A DNA stretch of 64,000 bases from Ulota crispa (GCA_963920765.1 OY987242.1:37038002-37102001); one strand, 5' to 3'. Positions 1-11,993 are shown, counted from the stretch's first letter. Notes: generated by a model from the sequence alone, not told the origin. Translations and numbers: made by a program.

Positions 1-1020
1 GCAATTGGTTAGGAATGATGAAGAACTGAAATGTTTTTTTTATAGTTTTGAGAGACAACCATTATGCCCAAGGTTCTGTGTGTTGTTTCACTGCAAATAA
101 TCTTTCTACTCTTCAAGGGCAACATTTTGGAAACAATGGCTAGTAAATACCAAAGGCAAGCCGTAATGATATGCTTTGTGTGACTTTAAAAAGTTAGGAT
201 ATTTGCAATATCCATGTTTCTTGCAAGAAACTTGCCAAAGACACGATTTCCAATTTTTTCCTATTTTGTTTTTCAACACACTTCTACACATAGTAATGTA
301 ACATTATGTAATATTTGCAATTACTTTATTCTGATGCAACATGGAGGGTGGCTCTAAGAACAATATATTTGAAACAACAAAAAGATGGGTGTGAAAACCC
401 AAAGGATTAATTCTTATACAAAGAAGTAAATGATGCCACTTCTCTTTTATGAAACGCCATTCTAGAACTTTGATTTGTGTTGATGTGCCCTAGCCTTTTG
501 TGTTTGTGGATCTTTTGAGCTCCGCAACTACAATCTAGTATTCCATTTTCAAACATTTTTTCACTTGCGTGAATGTTTTATATATATATATATATGCTAC
601 AATTAGACTTTTATGTGTAAGTTAGATTCAAACTTAAACCCCTCTTTTGGCATTTCATTTGGTTGTCGACTTTTCATTGATTTTTGAATATTTCCAAACA
701 TTCGTTGGGTTTTGTTTTGCTAAATTCAACCTTGGAGCAAAGTTCCACTTTTTTTTGAGCCAAAACCTCTAAAATGTATTGGCATGTAGGTATTTTTAGG
801 TGAACCAAGATTTGTTGACAGTGTGAAGCTATAAGCTCTGCCTCATGACAAATCAAATTTTAAAAAAATTAGTGGGACTAGGTACTAGAAATACAACATG
901 AATTGTCTCTGGGGATAATTTCTTCCTTGTTGAAGAGGCTCAAGGCGCCATACGTTTAAGCTTTGAAAACTTGAAAAGAACAGGAATGAAGAGGGAGATC
1001 AATTAGATCCATTGAAATTT
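1..1020. other. Unassigned AT-rich DNA
   Basis: No gene, terminal repeat or RNA could be supported here. Open frames are about 60 codons or less with no recognisable motif. A short (TA)n run lies at 580-595. Confidence 0.5.
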
Positions 1021-1254
1021 TTAACCCTTAAAGGACCATAAAGCATAGTATATATGCTGCCGTATAATCGGTATTTACTACCAATAAGAAGTTTTAATTT
1101 TGGATCTCAAGTAGCTCATTAGAATTGCTTTGATCTATTCTCCAACTTCTTTGTTGATCTCAAATGTAGTAGAAGTGTAGATCCATTCCAAATACAAGAA
1201 AAATGCCCCAATTTGTACTGATTGCAGCGGCACACTCAGTCCTTTAGGGGTTAA
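1021..1254 (+). mobile_element. TTAA-flanked 226 bp MITE, copy A1 (piggyBac-like)
   Basis: TTAA stands at 1021-1024 and 1251-1254. Between them is a 226 bp element starting CCCTTAAAGGAC and ending GTCCTTTAGGGG, an imperfect inverted terminal repeat. The same interior (GCATAGTATATATGC-type start, then a segment ending near GTAGATCCATTC) recurs at 34408, 38866 and 61293, always exactly 226 bp. A TTAA duplication plus termini opening with CCC is typical of the piggyBac superfamily. There is no coding capacity, so it must move with a transposase supplied elsewhere. Confidence 0.75.
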
Positions 1255-1313
1255 TTCCATCCTACAATGTTGGTGAACTTATAACTTTGACTTATCAAAA
1301 CATGGCAATGATC

Positions 1314-2255
1314 TTAACCCCTAAAGGATCAAGTCCTTTTTTCAGTGAAAGTTACTAAAAACTGCCACTTTTGGGGGAATGAGTGGAAAGGTAGGAAAAA
1401 CAATTATTTTGGAAATCCAACCGTAAGATCTTGCCCTAGATTATGGGAGGTACTTGTGAAAAAAAAATCAGCTCATTCTAGATGTAGAGGAGTGAGATAT
1501 TTACATCTGAAGTGAAAAAAAAAGTTTTTTCCCCTTTTGCTCAAAAATTTCAGAAGCCTTTAATTGCCCCTAAAAATAAAATAAAAAATGCTCTACGCAA
1601 TGTTGAGGTTTATTTTTTCCATGTAGAAGACCAAGTCAGGTAAGTGTGGGAGAATTTTCAATTGAATTGGAGGTGTGAATCATAGTTTGTAAAATCTTGA
1701 AATGCCGTAAGGCCATCAAATTTGCATATACACTAGGCAAAATTGGAGGATTTATGTAAGATTCAGAAATCTAAATTACTTTAATCCAAATGGTGAGAAC
1801 CAAGGAATCTTAGTCTACTACAACTTGAAAGAAAAAGAAGTCAAAAACAAATTCACAAAGAGCTCAAAAAAGTAAAGCACTAAAGGCAAAAGGAATGGAG
1901 GTATGGAGAGTCTTGTACCCGCCTGCAACCTAAAACTTTTCACTCATAAATCAAAATCAAGTGATTCAAGGCTCCCCACATATGTATAAATCTAAAGATT
2001 CTATTTCATATTTTTATTTTGAAGAAATGTTACTTTAAAAAAGTTTTTGGATGCCTGCTCTCCCCTGCTTTTTTGTAATACATGCACAACTTCTTCAATA
2101 ATTGTTGGAATGAAGGAAAAACTAGGTGCCCACACAGATGTTTGCATTCCCCATCTTTAGCAAAAGTTTCAAAAAATCACGCAAAACAATTTAGCCATAT
2201 CACATGCCCAAAATTCCATTTGTCCCTTGAAGGGACAATCTCCTTTAGGGGTTAA
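1314..2255 (+). mobile_element. TTAA-flanked ~0.93 kb element P1, subtype B
   Basis: A 934 bp body lies between TTAA at 1314-1317 and TTAA at 2252-2255. It begins CCCCTAAAGGATC and ends CTCCTTTAGGGG. Subtype B landmarks are AACCGTAAGATCTTGCC about 100 bp inside the left end, an AATGGTGAGAA motif near the exact centre (about 1790), and CATATCACATGCCC close to the right end. No protein-coding frame is present. The right TTAA is also the left TTAA of the next element. Confidence 0.75.
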
Positions 2256-3185
2256 CCCCTAAATCTCTAGGGCCTTTACTTTGTCAAAAGACACCCAAAA
2301 TTGCGATTTCTATTGCAAAGAGTAAAAATTTTGAAAATTGGTCCTTTTGTATATCTAACCATAGGATCTTGTACTAGACTTGTATAAGAATGTGCATACA
2401 AAAATCCATAAACTTTGGTTGCACAGATTGCAAGATATAAGCAATTGAATTGTAAAAGACAAGCTTCTTTGCACCTTGCATGACTAGATTATTTGACTTT
2501 GAGCTTTTTTAACTTAAAGTTTTTACACTATAGAGTTTTGAGGTTTATTTTTTTATGGTGGGAAATTGAGTTAAGAATCTTCCAAAAAAAAACTAAAACC
2601 AAAAATACCTAATTTTCATTCTTTAAAAAAGCATTAGGTAAAAGAAGGTATGAGATTGAACCAAAACTTAAATTGCTAATAACATTGCAATGGAATTGAA
2701 ATGCAATGATCCCAATGGTGAGATTGCTCTAGAAAGCAAACCTCACCCTCTCCAACAGTTTCTTTTGAAAAAAATGTTAAAATTGCATTCAAAAATGAAG
2801 TTTATAAGTTATTTTTTCAAGAAGATGCTTGAATTGCCCGAAAAACAAGATTGTCCATAAATTTCTCATAACTAGTCCAAGTGAAATGAATCAAAGCTTC
2901 GGCTATAGAAAAAACTGTAAACTATGAGAAGAAGAAAAAAAATTCAAAAATTTCAAATTTTTGTAATTTTTTTTTTGCTGCCCGATCTCCATAAATTTTT
3001 GCTTATCTAGGTGTAACTTTTGCTTTTGGGCATGGATTGGAATAAAAATTATATTCCCCAAAAGCTAATGTGTTTTCCTATCTTCAAAAAAAGTTTCAAA
3101 AAATCTAGACAAAAATTGAGACCGTAGGTACCTACTCGAAATCTCATTTGTCCCCCAAGGGGACACTCAAGGATTTAGGGGTTAA
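2252..3185 (+). mobile_element. TTAA-flanked ~0.93 kb element P2, subtype C
   Basis: The body (2256-3181, 926 bp) is bounded by TTAA at 2252-2255 and 3182-3185. It starts CCCCTAAATCTC and ends GGATTTAGGGG. It is collinear with the copies at 10534 and 45192: a GTCAAAAGACAC motif after the left end, ACCATAGGATCTTG about 100 bp in, the central CCCAATGGTGAGATTGC at about 2710, and GACCGTAGGTACCT near the right end. A 78-codon frame at its right edge lacks features and crosses the boundary, so it is not called. Confidence 0.75.
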
Positions 3186-4941
3186 TGAAATGGTTGTTGA
3201 AATGGTTGTCCTTCCCTTTTTTTTATATGTAAGATTCTTGGAATTTGGGCCATGTTTGATATTGGTTAGTTTTATTGAAGTTTTCCTCATGATTTTTATT
3301 GATAGACTCAGGAAGTCTAAATTTCATAAAAGTGAAAGGCTACATTGGGACCATTTTAGGTCCCAAAAAAGCAATATTGTGTAATGTAAAGCAGCCCGCA
3401 GTGTAATGCTATTTTTGAATGAAACGTAATTTTCCATAACCGCCCAGAGTTATTTTAGAATTTAGGATAAAATGGGGGGTTTAATGGCCACCGCAGTTTG
3501 GAAAATTACATCCAAAAAAAGTGATTGCACAATTTGAAAAATGACTACCTTCTCTGCTAATGGGACCAACTATGATTGTTTTCATCATACAAATTAAGAA
3601 AAAAAGTGAGATAAAGTTGTGGACCCCAATGACAAGATCTTGTCGATGGGTGCTTAAGGGTTAACATGTCCATTTAGTGATGGATGCAAGTTGTACTATT
3701 GCATAAATGTAATTTGATGAAAAAAACATGGCTCTTTTAGTAGTACGTTTTTTTTTTTATTAATTCCGCTAGCACTTGTGTAAACAATTATTGAACATGT
3801 CCTACCAAGTAAGTAATCAAGTGTAGGAGTTGCATTTCTTAATGATAATCTATACTTTAATATGAAATGATTAAATATCAGTAGCTTGAAATGTTCTTTG
3901 AAATTTTTTGAGTTCATATGATGGCTTTTACTATAAGTACAAATTTATAAGTAATTTACAAAATTTAAGAGAATACGCACATACACTTGTAGTTTTTGTA
4001 ATGTTTGGTGTCTTAAAGTTTATCATAATACCTTTAACCATATCATATGGTAAAATACTAGATTCCGTTATTAAAGCAACCATGTTCTGACGAGAAAGCA
4101 TTAAGAATGATGTTAAACATTTTTTTGTATATTCCATGTAACAATAATGAAACAACACTTTAAAACTTTTCAACTCAAACTTAAAAAGAATGTTCACAAA
4201 AAAAAATTGCAATCACTATGGCAAGAAATGAAGTACAGAGGAACTAGTTGAAAATTTGCCGATTTAAAAACTTTTCAATACACAAAGAGTTTGGTACCAT
4301 TGAAGTTGTTAAAGTGAGTTAGAAAGCTCCACAATATATTAAATGACAACTAAAGTGTTATTCAAAAGCTCTTCAACATTGTCACAACAAATTGTAAATA
4401 ATAAGCAATAAATAATAAATAATATGTATATCAAGGATTATCTTTTATTTTATAGTCTACCATATTTCATATTGTTGTCATTCATATTAAGACATTTGTT
4501 GTCACCACATTTACACAAATTTAAACATTGCTTGAACAATATTCTTTGCATTTTTGGTTGCCCTCTTACTTGTGGATGTCACAACAAGAATTGTGAAATA
4601 AATTCACACTACACAACATCACTCTAGCAAAAAAGACACAAGACAATATTTTATTTGAGCAGTGTTTATGCAAGGAAAGGTCCTCATGCATGAACAATCT
4701 CACATTTGCACCACTAATTACTTGGGCTCTACTCTTATTCCTAATGGCTTAAATGTGAGAATGCCCTTGCATAAGGCCCTTATCCCAAATCCATGTTGTA
4801 ATCCATTTGTTGACAAATTTTCCTACAATTTGTAGATCAAGACAAAGAAAATACTTCAAAATTCAGTGAATTCACATTCCATGGATACAAAGCTTGTGAA
4901 CCCATCAACTTGTATAACCCACTGTTAACTATTTTTTTAGG
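3186..4941. other. Unassigned AT-rich DNA
   Basis: No repeat termini or convincing coding signal were found. Short frames of 60-93 codons overlap on both strands and look like low-complexity background. A GGGTTAA near 3670 resembles a TTAA-element end, but I could not find a partner. Confidence 0.4.
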
Positions 4942-5308
4942 GGAAATTACAAACAGGGGCATGAAAATGAAAAACATGACAAACAAGGGCACAATTTCAG
5001 AGTAATTTGTAAATTTTTGAATTTTTTTGGTTTGGAAATTTGTTGATTTAGATACATCACATTAAATGTTAACTAACTTCCAAAGAAATTAGAAGTCTCT
5101 CCAAATGTTGCCATCCCCTTTACTAAAAAATATTTAGGCTTGATTTGGAGAGGTCTTTATGTTTTTTGAAAGTTAACTAACATTTAATGTGATGTATCTA
5201 AGTCAACCAATTTCTATACCAAAAGAATCATCAAAAATTTACAAATTTTTTGACACCATGCCCTTATTTGTAATGTTTTCCATTTTCATCCCTCTACTTG
5301 TAATTTCC
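4942..5308. mobile_element. Foldback element, 367 bp
   Basis: The left part (GGAAATTACAAACAGG..., ATGAAAATG, AACAAGGGCA, AATTTGTAAATTTTTGA, then ACATTAAATGTTAACTAAC) reappears as its reverse complement toward 5308. The two arms of about 150 bp leave only a short loop near 5120. The whole unit could form one hairpin. The arms are about 85-90% identical by eye. I found no clean target duplication. It probably represents a third foldback MITE family in this window. Confidence 0.6.
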
Positions 5309-5377
5309 GCAATTTCTTAACTAGACCAAAATATGCCACCCATCTTTTAACTAAAATCCCTTTCTATATGTATATAA

Positions 5378-6275
5378 CTAGTGGACCTGTGCACCCTTTG
5401 GGCCCACTTCAAACACATAAGCTAAGGGTGAAGGCTTTAATCATGATTTTTTTGTTGTTTATTTTAATCGTTTATTCTAATCACGCTTATTGTTTTGTTT
5501 ATTTTAATTGTTTCTTGCTTGCTTAATCACGTCATGTTGTTGCTTATTTTAATCATTGTTTTGCTTATTGAATGGTTTTTGTGACAGGTGAGGCTAATTG
5601 TGTTTTTAAGGGAATTGATATGTGCACACCAAGGGTTGATATTTGCATACCCCCCGAGAGGTAAATTGTAGATTTCTACCATCAAAAAGTTGAATTTGAG
5701 AATTTTGAATTTAGATTTGGACATAGAGACCATGCTTTACTCTAGAACCATAAAAAAAGTTGCAATTTAACAACATTCAGTGAAAAAGTTTAGCTAGGGG
5801 AAAAATTGTTACTTTTACTTTTGTTTGTAAAAAAAGATAAGTATTTTCATTGGATGTTGCTCAATTGCAAACTTTTATATGGTTTCAAAGTAAACCATGG
5901 TCTCTAAGTCCATATTTGAATTCAAAATTCTCAAATTCAGATTTTTGATGGTAGAAATCTACAATTTACCTCCCAAGGGGGTGTGCAAATATCAACCCCC
6001 GGTGTGCACATATCAATTCCCTTTTTAAATCGTTTTTTTAATGTGTGACAGGTGAAGCTTATTTTAATCATTTTTTTAATGTATGTGAGAGGTGAGGCTT
6101 ATTTTAATCGTTTTTTAATGTGTGACAAGTGAGATATCAATCCAAGAACTTTTTATGATTTTTTGTATCACCCCCCCCCATGGCCCCATGTGGGAGCGCA
6201 TGGCTTGCCCCCATGCCACGTAGGAAAATCATGTTTGACCGACAGACACCCAGTTCTATTGTATATATAGATAGA
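5378..6275 (-). mobile_element. Non-autonomous Helitron (minus strand)
   Basis: Read on the minus strand, the element opens with TC at 6275-6274 (TCTATCTATATATAC) and closes with CTAG at 5381-5378. The base before it is A and the base after it is T, which matches Helitron insertion between A and T without target duplication. Just inside the CTAG end a GGGCC/GGTCC pairing can form the usual short subterminal hairpin. It encodes no Rep/helicase. A 412 bp foldback element is inserted inside it; without that insert the Helitron is about 0.48 kb. Confidence 0.6.
5610..6021. mobile_element. 412 bp long-inverted-repeat foldback element, copy 1 (MULE-like)
   Basis: The element starts GGGAATTGATATGTG and ends with its reverse complement. 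Its arms are about 190-200 bp, so almost all of it is one imperfect palindrome. TTTTTAA flanks both sides (5603-5609 and 6022-6028). A second copy at 52486-52897 has the same 412 bp length and a clean 9 bp duplication, which suggests the Mutator-like superfamily. It sits inside the Helitron at 5378-6275, so it is the later insertion. Confidence 0.75.
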
Positions 6276-6880
6276 TTAGGTTGTATGTCCGTCTGTATTA
6301 GTTCCAACATAACGGAAACTCATGGGTAAAAAAATTGCGTATGGAAAGACCTTATGCAAGGATAAAAAATTGTATGAGTAAAAAGTGGCATGTGTAAAAA
6401 AATTGTGGGTAAAAAATAGAAAATGTAAAATATTGCTTGGGTAAAAAACAAAAAAGGTAAAAAAATTGCATGAATGACTACTATGTGGATAAAAAATTTG
6501 TGTAGGTAATTATTAATTTTTTATGCATGAGATAACAGTGATGATCCTTTAACTTTGTGGGTAAAAAACTCTATGGGTATAAAACAAAAAATACTTTGAT
6601 GCAAGGGAATATTTGCTAAACAAAAACAATTATTTGATTGCATGGATAAAGTTTGAAATTGGAATGTTCAGATAAAAAGTAAGAATTATATTCTTGTGGG
6701 GGAAATGTTTTGCATAATTGGGCCTTGAATGATTTTGGAGCCAGGTCTTAAAATTGAGAGCTTAAATTGTGAAAGTTACGCATGGATCAAGAGCTCAAGT
6801 CCTTAAATTGAGAGCCTAAGTCTTGAATTCTAGAGCCCAAGTGAATGGCTACCTTGTCCATAGGACATGGGTCATATTAG
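6276..6880 (+). mobile_element. Helitron-like AT-rich repeat (family G), copy 1
   Basis: This stretch is built from variants of GGGTAAAAAATTGCGTG and shares GGAAATGTTTTGCATAATTGGGC with copies at 10.1-11.9 kb and 54.7-55.3 kb. At 6855-6879 a TGTCC/GGACA hairpin is followed by a TTAG-T, a degenerate version of the Helitron 3' end seen intact at 11912-11940. The left boundary is not resolved. Confidence 0.35.
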
Positions 6881-7476
6881 TTTCAATATAATTTGGTTAC
6901 TTCTTCGTTGATTTAAAATGATAACGAAATATGCAAGATTGAGATTTATTCCTCAAGAGGCCCTGTTTAAATTCATGCAAGTATTTGCACATGTCTTCAT
7001 AATTAACAAAAAATAAATTGTAAATTTTCTACAAAAAGTTGGAGGTATTGAATATGCTTTTTTGGTACCCATCTAAATTTTGGGATTAAAAATTGTGCCA
7101 TATTAGAGCCATTGTTAAAAGTTTCTGCATAAAAAACAAAACATTGCTGTTTTGTGTAAAATACGTACATAATTAATTTCTTTCATGTGACTATAGTGCA
7201 TGACAATTATAACTAACAACTGTTGTAGTAACAAGAAATACAAAAACACAACATGTGCACTCATTAGCTCAAAAACAATTCCACCACCAAGAAAAATAAT
7301 ACACAAGCTTCTTCTTGGTGGTCTTGGATTTTTGATAACCATTTTTTGTGATGAAGCAATAGATTGGCTATTTAAGTTTGGAAATTTCTAGTTATAAGCG
7401 TCAATCATTGTATAATCAAATCAAAACATGGAACTTGCACAAACCTAGAAAGATAGAGTTTGCATTAAGGATACAA
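6881..7476. other. Unassigned AT-rich DNA
   Basis: Two short overlapping frames on opposite strands at about 7115-7391 show no motif. No terminal repeats or RNA gene seen. Confidence 0.4.
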
Positions 7477-7646
7477 TAAGGTAGGAGCACCGAATAGCAA
7501 CAATGTATCTAATAGTGTCACTCTTTACACAAAGTGGTCATTTTAGATCTTAAATCTAGGTACATCAAAGATGTTTTATCATTTTGGTCAACATCATAAG
7601 CTACCTATGATGTACCTAAATTTTGGTGTTGTGTGCTCCTACCTTA
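7477..7646. mobile_element. TAAGG-family MITE M1 (170 bp)
   Basis: It begins TAAGGTAGGAGCAC and ends GTGCTCCTACCTTA, an imperfect inverted terminal repeat shared with six other elements in the window. It is the shortest member, probably internally deleted. Its right end overlaps the TTAA used by the neighbouring TTAA element at 7644. Confidence 0.65.
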
Positions 7647-8623
7647 ACCCCTAAAGGATCGTTGTCCCTTTGGGGGACAGGTTGGACTTTGGGCATGTAC
7701 CTATGGCTAAACTACTTTGTGTGATTTTTTGAAATTTTTAGTAAAGGTGGGGAATTCAAAGATCTACGTGGGTATCTAATTTCTTCTTCATTCCGACATT
7801 TGACGAAGAAGTTATGCATGAATTTCAGAAAATTTGGGGAGGACTGCCCATCTAGGCAGCCCAAAAACTTCTTTAATCATTACTTTTTTTAAAACTCAAA
7901 TTTGAAATTGGTTCTTTAGATTTTTTTATTCATGAGAAACTTTGAATCATTCAATCTCAATCAATGACATGAAAATTATGAGGAGTTTTTGTTTGCGGGT
8001 AGTTATGGAATCTCTACTCTAAAATAAACTTTGAAGTCCTTTATTATACTCAATTTTCAATGTTTTGGAAAAATAATTAAACTAAAGGAAATAGATTGTT
8101 CATCACAATATTATTATTGTTGGGATTTGCATTTTTCATTTCCATAATTAAATTCTTAACAATTTTGTGTTTTGAATCATTCTCTACTTCTTTTTACTTA
8201 CTACTTTTTCCCATGTGTTGTATAGTTCCAATTGATTTGAAAATTCTCCCACACATACCTAACTTGATCTCCTACATGGAAAAAATAAAGCACAACTTTG
8301 GGTAGAGCTATTTTTTTGTTATAAGAGAGGTCAAAGGCTTCTAAAATTTTTGGACAGCATGGAATTTTTTTATTTTTTTTTATTTTTTTTATTTTTTTTA
8401 TTTTTTTTATTTTTTATTTTTTACTTTAGATGTAAATATCTCACTCTCTTGAGTTTGGAATGAGCTGATTTTTTTCCCACAAGTACCTCTTCCAATTTGG
8501 GGCAAGATCTTGTGGTTGGATTTTCCAAAAACAAAACATAAAATCCCTTTTTTTTGAACCTCCTAGAAGTGACAGATTTTGGTGATTTTGGTAGAATAAA
8601 GGGCTTGGTCTTTTAGGGGTTAA
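7644..8623 (-). mobile_element. TTAA-flanked element P3, subtype B reversed
   Basis: A 972 bp body lies between TTAA at 7644-7647 and 8620-8623. It starts CCCCTAAAGGATC and ends GTCTTTTAGGGG. The order of landmarks (GGGCATGTACC near the left end, GCAAGATCTTG near the right) is the reverse of P1. A run of TTTTTTTATT units at 8365-8425 is an internal low-complexity expansion. A 69-codon frame near 8096 is judged fortuitous. Confidence 0.75.
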
Positions 8624-9535
8624 CCTCTAAAGGATCAAGCAAAGTTTTCACCAAAAACTCTTCACAACTGCCATTTTTAGAGCATCAACCAAATTTGAAA
8701 ACAAAAACAATTTTATGCATATGTGACCGTAGGATCTTGTAAAAGAATGGATTTAGACGATGTGGAAAAAAATTTAGAGTTTTTTTACCACGTGGATTGG
8801 AAATTATAATGGTTTGAACATTCAAAAATGTATTGTGAAAAACTAGGCAGCTACCCTTCAAAAGATCAAATTTCTAAGGAAAAAAGGCCATGTGGGTGGT
8901 GCTTCTCTAAATTCCTTATTCCACCTAAGTAAAGTACATGTCAAAAAAGTTTCAAATCATTTGGAGTTGTATAACATATGGAAAAAAATTAGTAAGTGAA
9001 AAGAATGATTCAAAACACTAAATTGTTAAGATTATAATTATGGAAATGAAAATTGCCAATCCCAATGGTCATAATGTTGTCATAATAAATATTCATCATT
9101 TGGCTTTGTTCTTTTTCCAAAATGTTGAAAATTGAGTAAAATAAAGGACTTCAAAGTTTATTTTGGAGTAGAGAATCCATAACTGCCCCCAAACAAAAAA
9201 TCCTCATAACTTTCATGTTGTTGATCCAAAAAGAATGGTACAAAACTTCCTACGTTCACATAAATCTCCTAAACCCATTTAAATTTTTTGTTTTTGAAAA
9301 AAGTGATTTTTAAAAATCTGCCCAAACTGCCTGCTGAACGTAAAAAACAACATATTAGACCATAACTTTTTACTCATAATTCCAAATATCAAAAAAATTA
9401 GCGCAAATGAAAAATAAACCTTGTCCCCACATTCTATTAAAATTTCAGCCTAAAATATGAAAAACTTCAATCACAAGTACCTGCTTGAAATCGCTATGTT
9501 TCTTAAAAAAAGGGGGTCTGGTCCTTTGGGGTTAA
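8620..9535 (+). mobile_element. TTAA-flanked element P4
   Basis: The 908 bp body runs from CCTCTAAAGGATC (8624) to GGTCCTTTGGGG (9531), flanked by TTAA at 8620-8623 and 9532-9535. Conserved features are GACCGTAGGATCTTG near the left end and CCCAATGGTCATAATG close to the centre. Interior sequence is diverged from subtypes B and C, so it may be a separate subfamily. It shares its left TTAA with P3. Confidence 0.7.
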
Positions 9536-9536
9536 G

Positions 9537-10191
9537 TTAGTTGCCTGTGACATCGCGCATTGCTGATAAACTAGTGCAGGTTGTAGTATTAGTATTTTCC
9601 AGTGACATTGATTTTGTAGCAATATTACTTTTGTAGTAATAGTAACATGGTAAAAATGTACCAGAGAATATTATTTCAGAACTTGTGCCCCCATGCCCAC
9701 GCTCCATAACATGTTGGCTTCCTAATGGCACCCACTGACCCACGGTTCCACAGTTCACTCCCACCCAGATGATTATCATTTGCACAGCCTCTTTATACCA
9801 AGCATTGTCAGCTCCAGCAGCTCTCTGCTAAATGATTTAGACCACTGATCAGGATGAACTGCTGTCTAATAGAAAAGTCAACTGGTGAAATGCCCACATA
9901 AGTGACATAACCCATTGGGTTTTGAAAGCAAAAAGGATCTGAAACTACTGTAGTGTTTTGATAGAAGTCAATATGAGAAAATAATAGTGGATGTTCTTCG
10001 CAACTTCTAACGCGGTGGATTTCACTTGCCTCTCCTTTTACTAGAGTTGGATATCTATCTATATAACAGAATTCAGTTTTCCCTTCTGGCGATGCTTTTA
10101 CTGCAATCATTTCACCCCGTGGGTAAATAAGTCTTTGTGGGTAACTTGCGTATGTGAAAATTTGTATAGGTAAAATCTTACGTGAGAACAA
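9537..10191 (-). pseudogene. Gene-like fragment of unknown function
   Basis: On the minus strand a 127-codon open frame (9808-10191) is followed by an 82-codon frame (9537-9785) in another phase. The second frame remains open upstream of its first Met. The base composition is more balanced than the surroundings, and the predicted peptides have ordinary protein composition (for example EMIAVKASPEGKTEFCYIDR and WVPLGSQHVMERGHGG). Such sequence occurs nowhere else in the window. The first codons of the upper frame fall in Helitron-like repeat, so its Met is probably not native. The phase change could be an intron or a frameshift. I do not recognise the family. It lies next to Helitron-like repeat, so capture of a host exon is possible. 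Confidence 0.3.
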
Positions 10192-11940
10192 AATGTATGA
10201 GTAAAAATTTGTATGTGAAAAAAATGTGTAGATAAATAAGACTTACTACTATGGCAATCCTTTTATCGCAAATTTTTACCACGTGGGTAAATAAGCGTAC
10301 GTGGCTAAAAACTTGCGTATGTAAAAACTTGCGTCAGAAAAAAATGTAGAGGTAAAAATTTGTATGTGAAAAAAATGTGTGAATAAAACAAAATTGTGTG
10401 GGTAAAAAACTATATACATAAAAATTTGCGTGAATAACCACAATGTGGGTATTCATCTGTGTGAGTAAGACTTCCGTGAGAAAAATCTCTATATAGTAAC
10501 AAAATACAATTTACCAGTTTGGCGATTCTTTAACCCCTAAAGGACCATGGCCTTTATTTTGTCAAAAGACACTCAAAACTGCCACCTCTACAGCAAAGAG
10601 TAAAAAAATTTGAAAATCAAGCATTTTGCATATCTGACCGTAGGATCTTGTGCTAGACTACTATAAGAATGTGTCATACAAAACTCAAGAACTTTGACGG
10701 CACAGATTGGAAGATATATGCATTTAAAGTGTAAGAAATAGCTTTTTTTGCACCTTGCTTGACTAGATTTTTAAACTTTGAACATTTTTAACTTCAAATT
10801 TTTGCTCCACAAAGTTTGGAATTCTATTTTTGCATGGTGGGAAGTTGAGTTGGGAATCTTGAGAAAAAATAAATAAATAAATAAATAAATAAAACTTAAT
10901 TTTCATTCTTTAAAAAATCATTAGGTAGAAGAAGGTATCACATTGAACAAAAACTTAAATTGCTAATAACCCTGCTATGGAATTGAAATGCAATAATCCC
11001 AATGGTGAGATTGTTCTAGAAAGCAAACTTCACCTTCTCCAACAATTTTTTTGAAAAAATGTTAAAATTGCATTCAAAAATGAAGTTTATAAGTTATTTT
11101 TTCAAGAAGATGCTTGAGTTGCCCAAAAAACAAGATTGTCCATAAATTTCTCATAACTAGTCCAAATGGAATGAATCAAAGCTTCAGATGTAGAAAAAGT
11201 TATAATCTATAAGAAAAAAAAAAAAAAAAAAAAAATTTCAAGTTTTTTCCAGAATTTTTTTTGCTGCCCCTAGTCCCCAAATTTGTGCTTATTTGGGCAT
11301 AACTTTTGCTCCCTAGCATCAATTGGAATAAAAATTATATTCCCCAAAAGCTAATGTGTTTTTCTACCTTCAAAAAAAGTTTCAAAAAATCAAGACAAAA
11401 ATTGAGGCCGTAGGTACCTGCCCGAAATCCCATTTGTCCCCCAAAGGGACAATGGTCCTTTAGGGTTAACCACAATATTTTTACCATGTGGGTAAATATA
11501 CTTGCTTGGGTAAGAAATTTGCATAGGTAAAATCTTGTGTGGGAAAAAAATGTATGGGTAAAAAATACGGGTAAAAAATTGTGTGGATAAACTATAAAAA
11601 TTGTAATGAAATTGTGTGGGTAAAAAACAAAAACATATAAAATTTGCGTGAATAATTACTACATGTATAAAAAAATTGTTTAGGCAAAAAATAAATAACA
11701 TTTTCTTGCGTGAGAAAATAATGATGTTCCTTTTATTACCTGGGTAAAAAACTCTATGGGTATAGAAAAAAAATGCTTTGTTGCAAGGGATGATTTGTAA
11801 ACAAAGACAAATGTTTCACTGCATGGGCAAAGTAGTGCACAAATAAAAAACAAGATTTGTTTTCTTGCGGGATAAATGTTTTGCATGATTGGGCCTAAAA
11901 TTATTTTACCTCCCGTTAGTCCGACGGGTGCCTTTACTAG
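10091..11940 (+). mobile_element. Helitron-like repeat (family G), copy 2, interrupted
   Basis: GGGTAAATAAG and TTGCGTATG-type units run from about 10.1 kb to 10.53 kb and resume at 11.47 kb after an inserted TTAA element. The 3' end is convincing: a CCCGT/ACGGG stem with a 7-base loop (11912-11928), eight bases, then CTAG at 11937-11940 followed by T. That is the Helitron 3' architecture. The 5' TC end was not located, and no Rep/helicase is encoded. The gene-like fragment at 9.5-10.2 kb may belong to the same unit. Confidence 0.5.
10530..11469 (+). mobile_element. TTAA-flanked element P5, subtype C
   Basis: A 932 bp body (10534-11465) lies between TTAA at both ends. It starts CCCCTAAAGGACC and ends GGTCCTTTAGGG. 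It is collinear with P2 and P9: GACCGTAGGATCTTG near the left, CCCAATGGTGAGATTG at the midpoint (about 10998), GGCCGTAGGTACCTGCCC near the right. An (AAAT)n run is at 10867-10890. It interrupts the Helitron-like repeat. Confidence 0.8.
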
Positions 11941-11993
11941 TTTAGGTATAACATTAAAGTTGTTATGGTTTGTATGAGGAGCCTACCCAAAGT

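Noticed and set aside
3661..3680. GGGTTAA as a further TTAA-element end
   Set aside because: No matching left terminus within 1 kb pairs with it.
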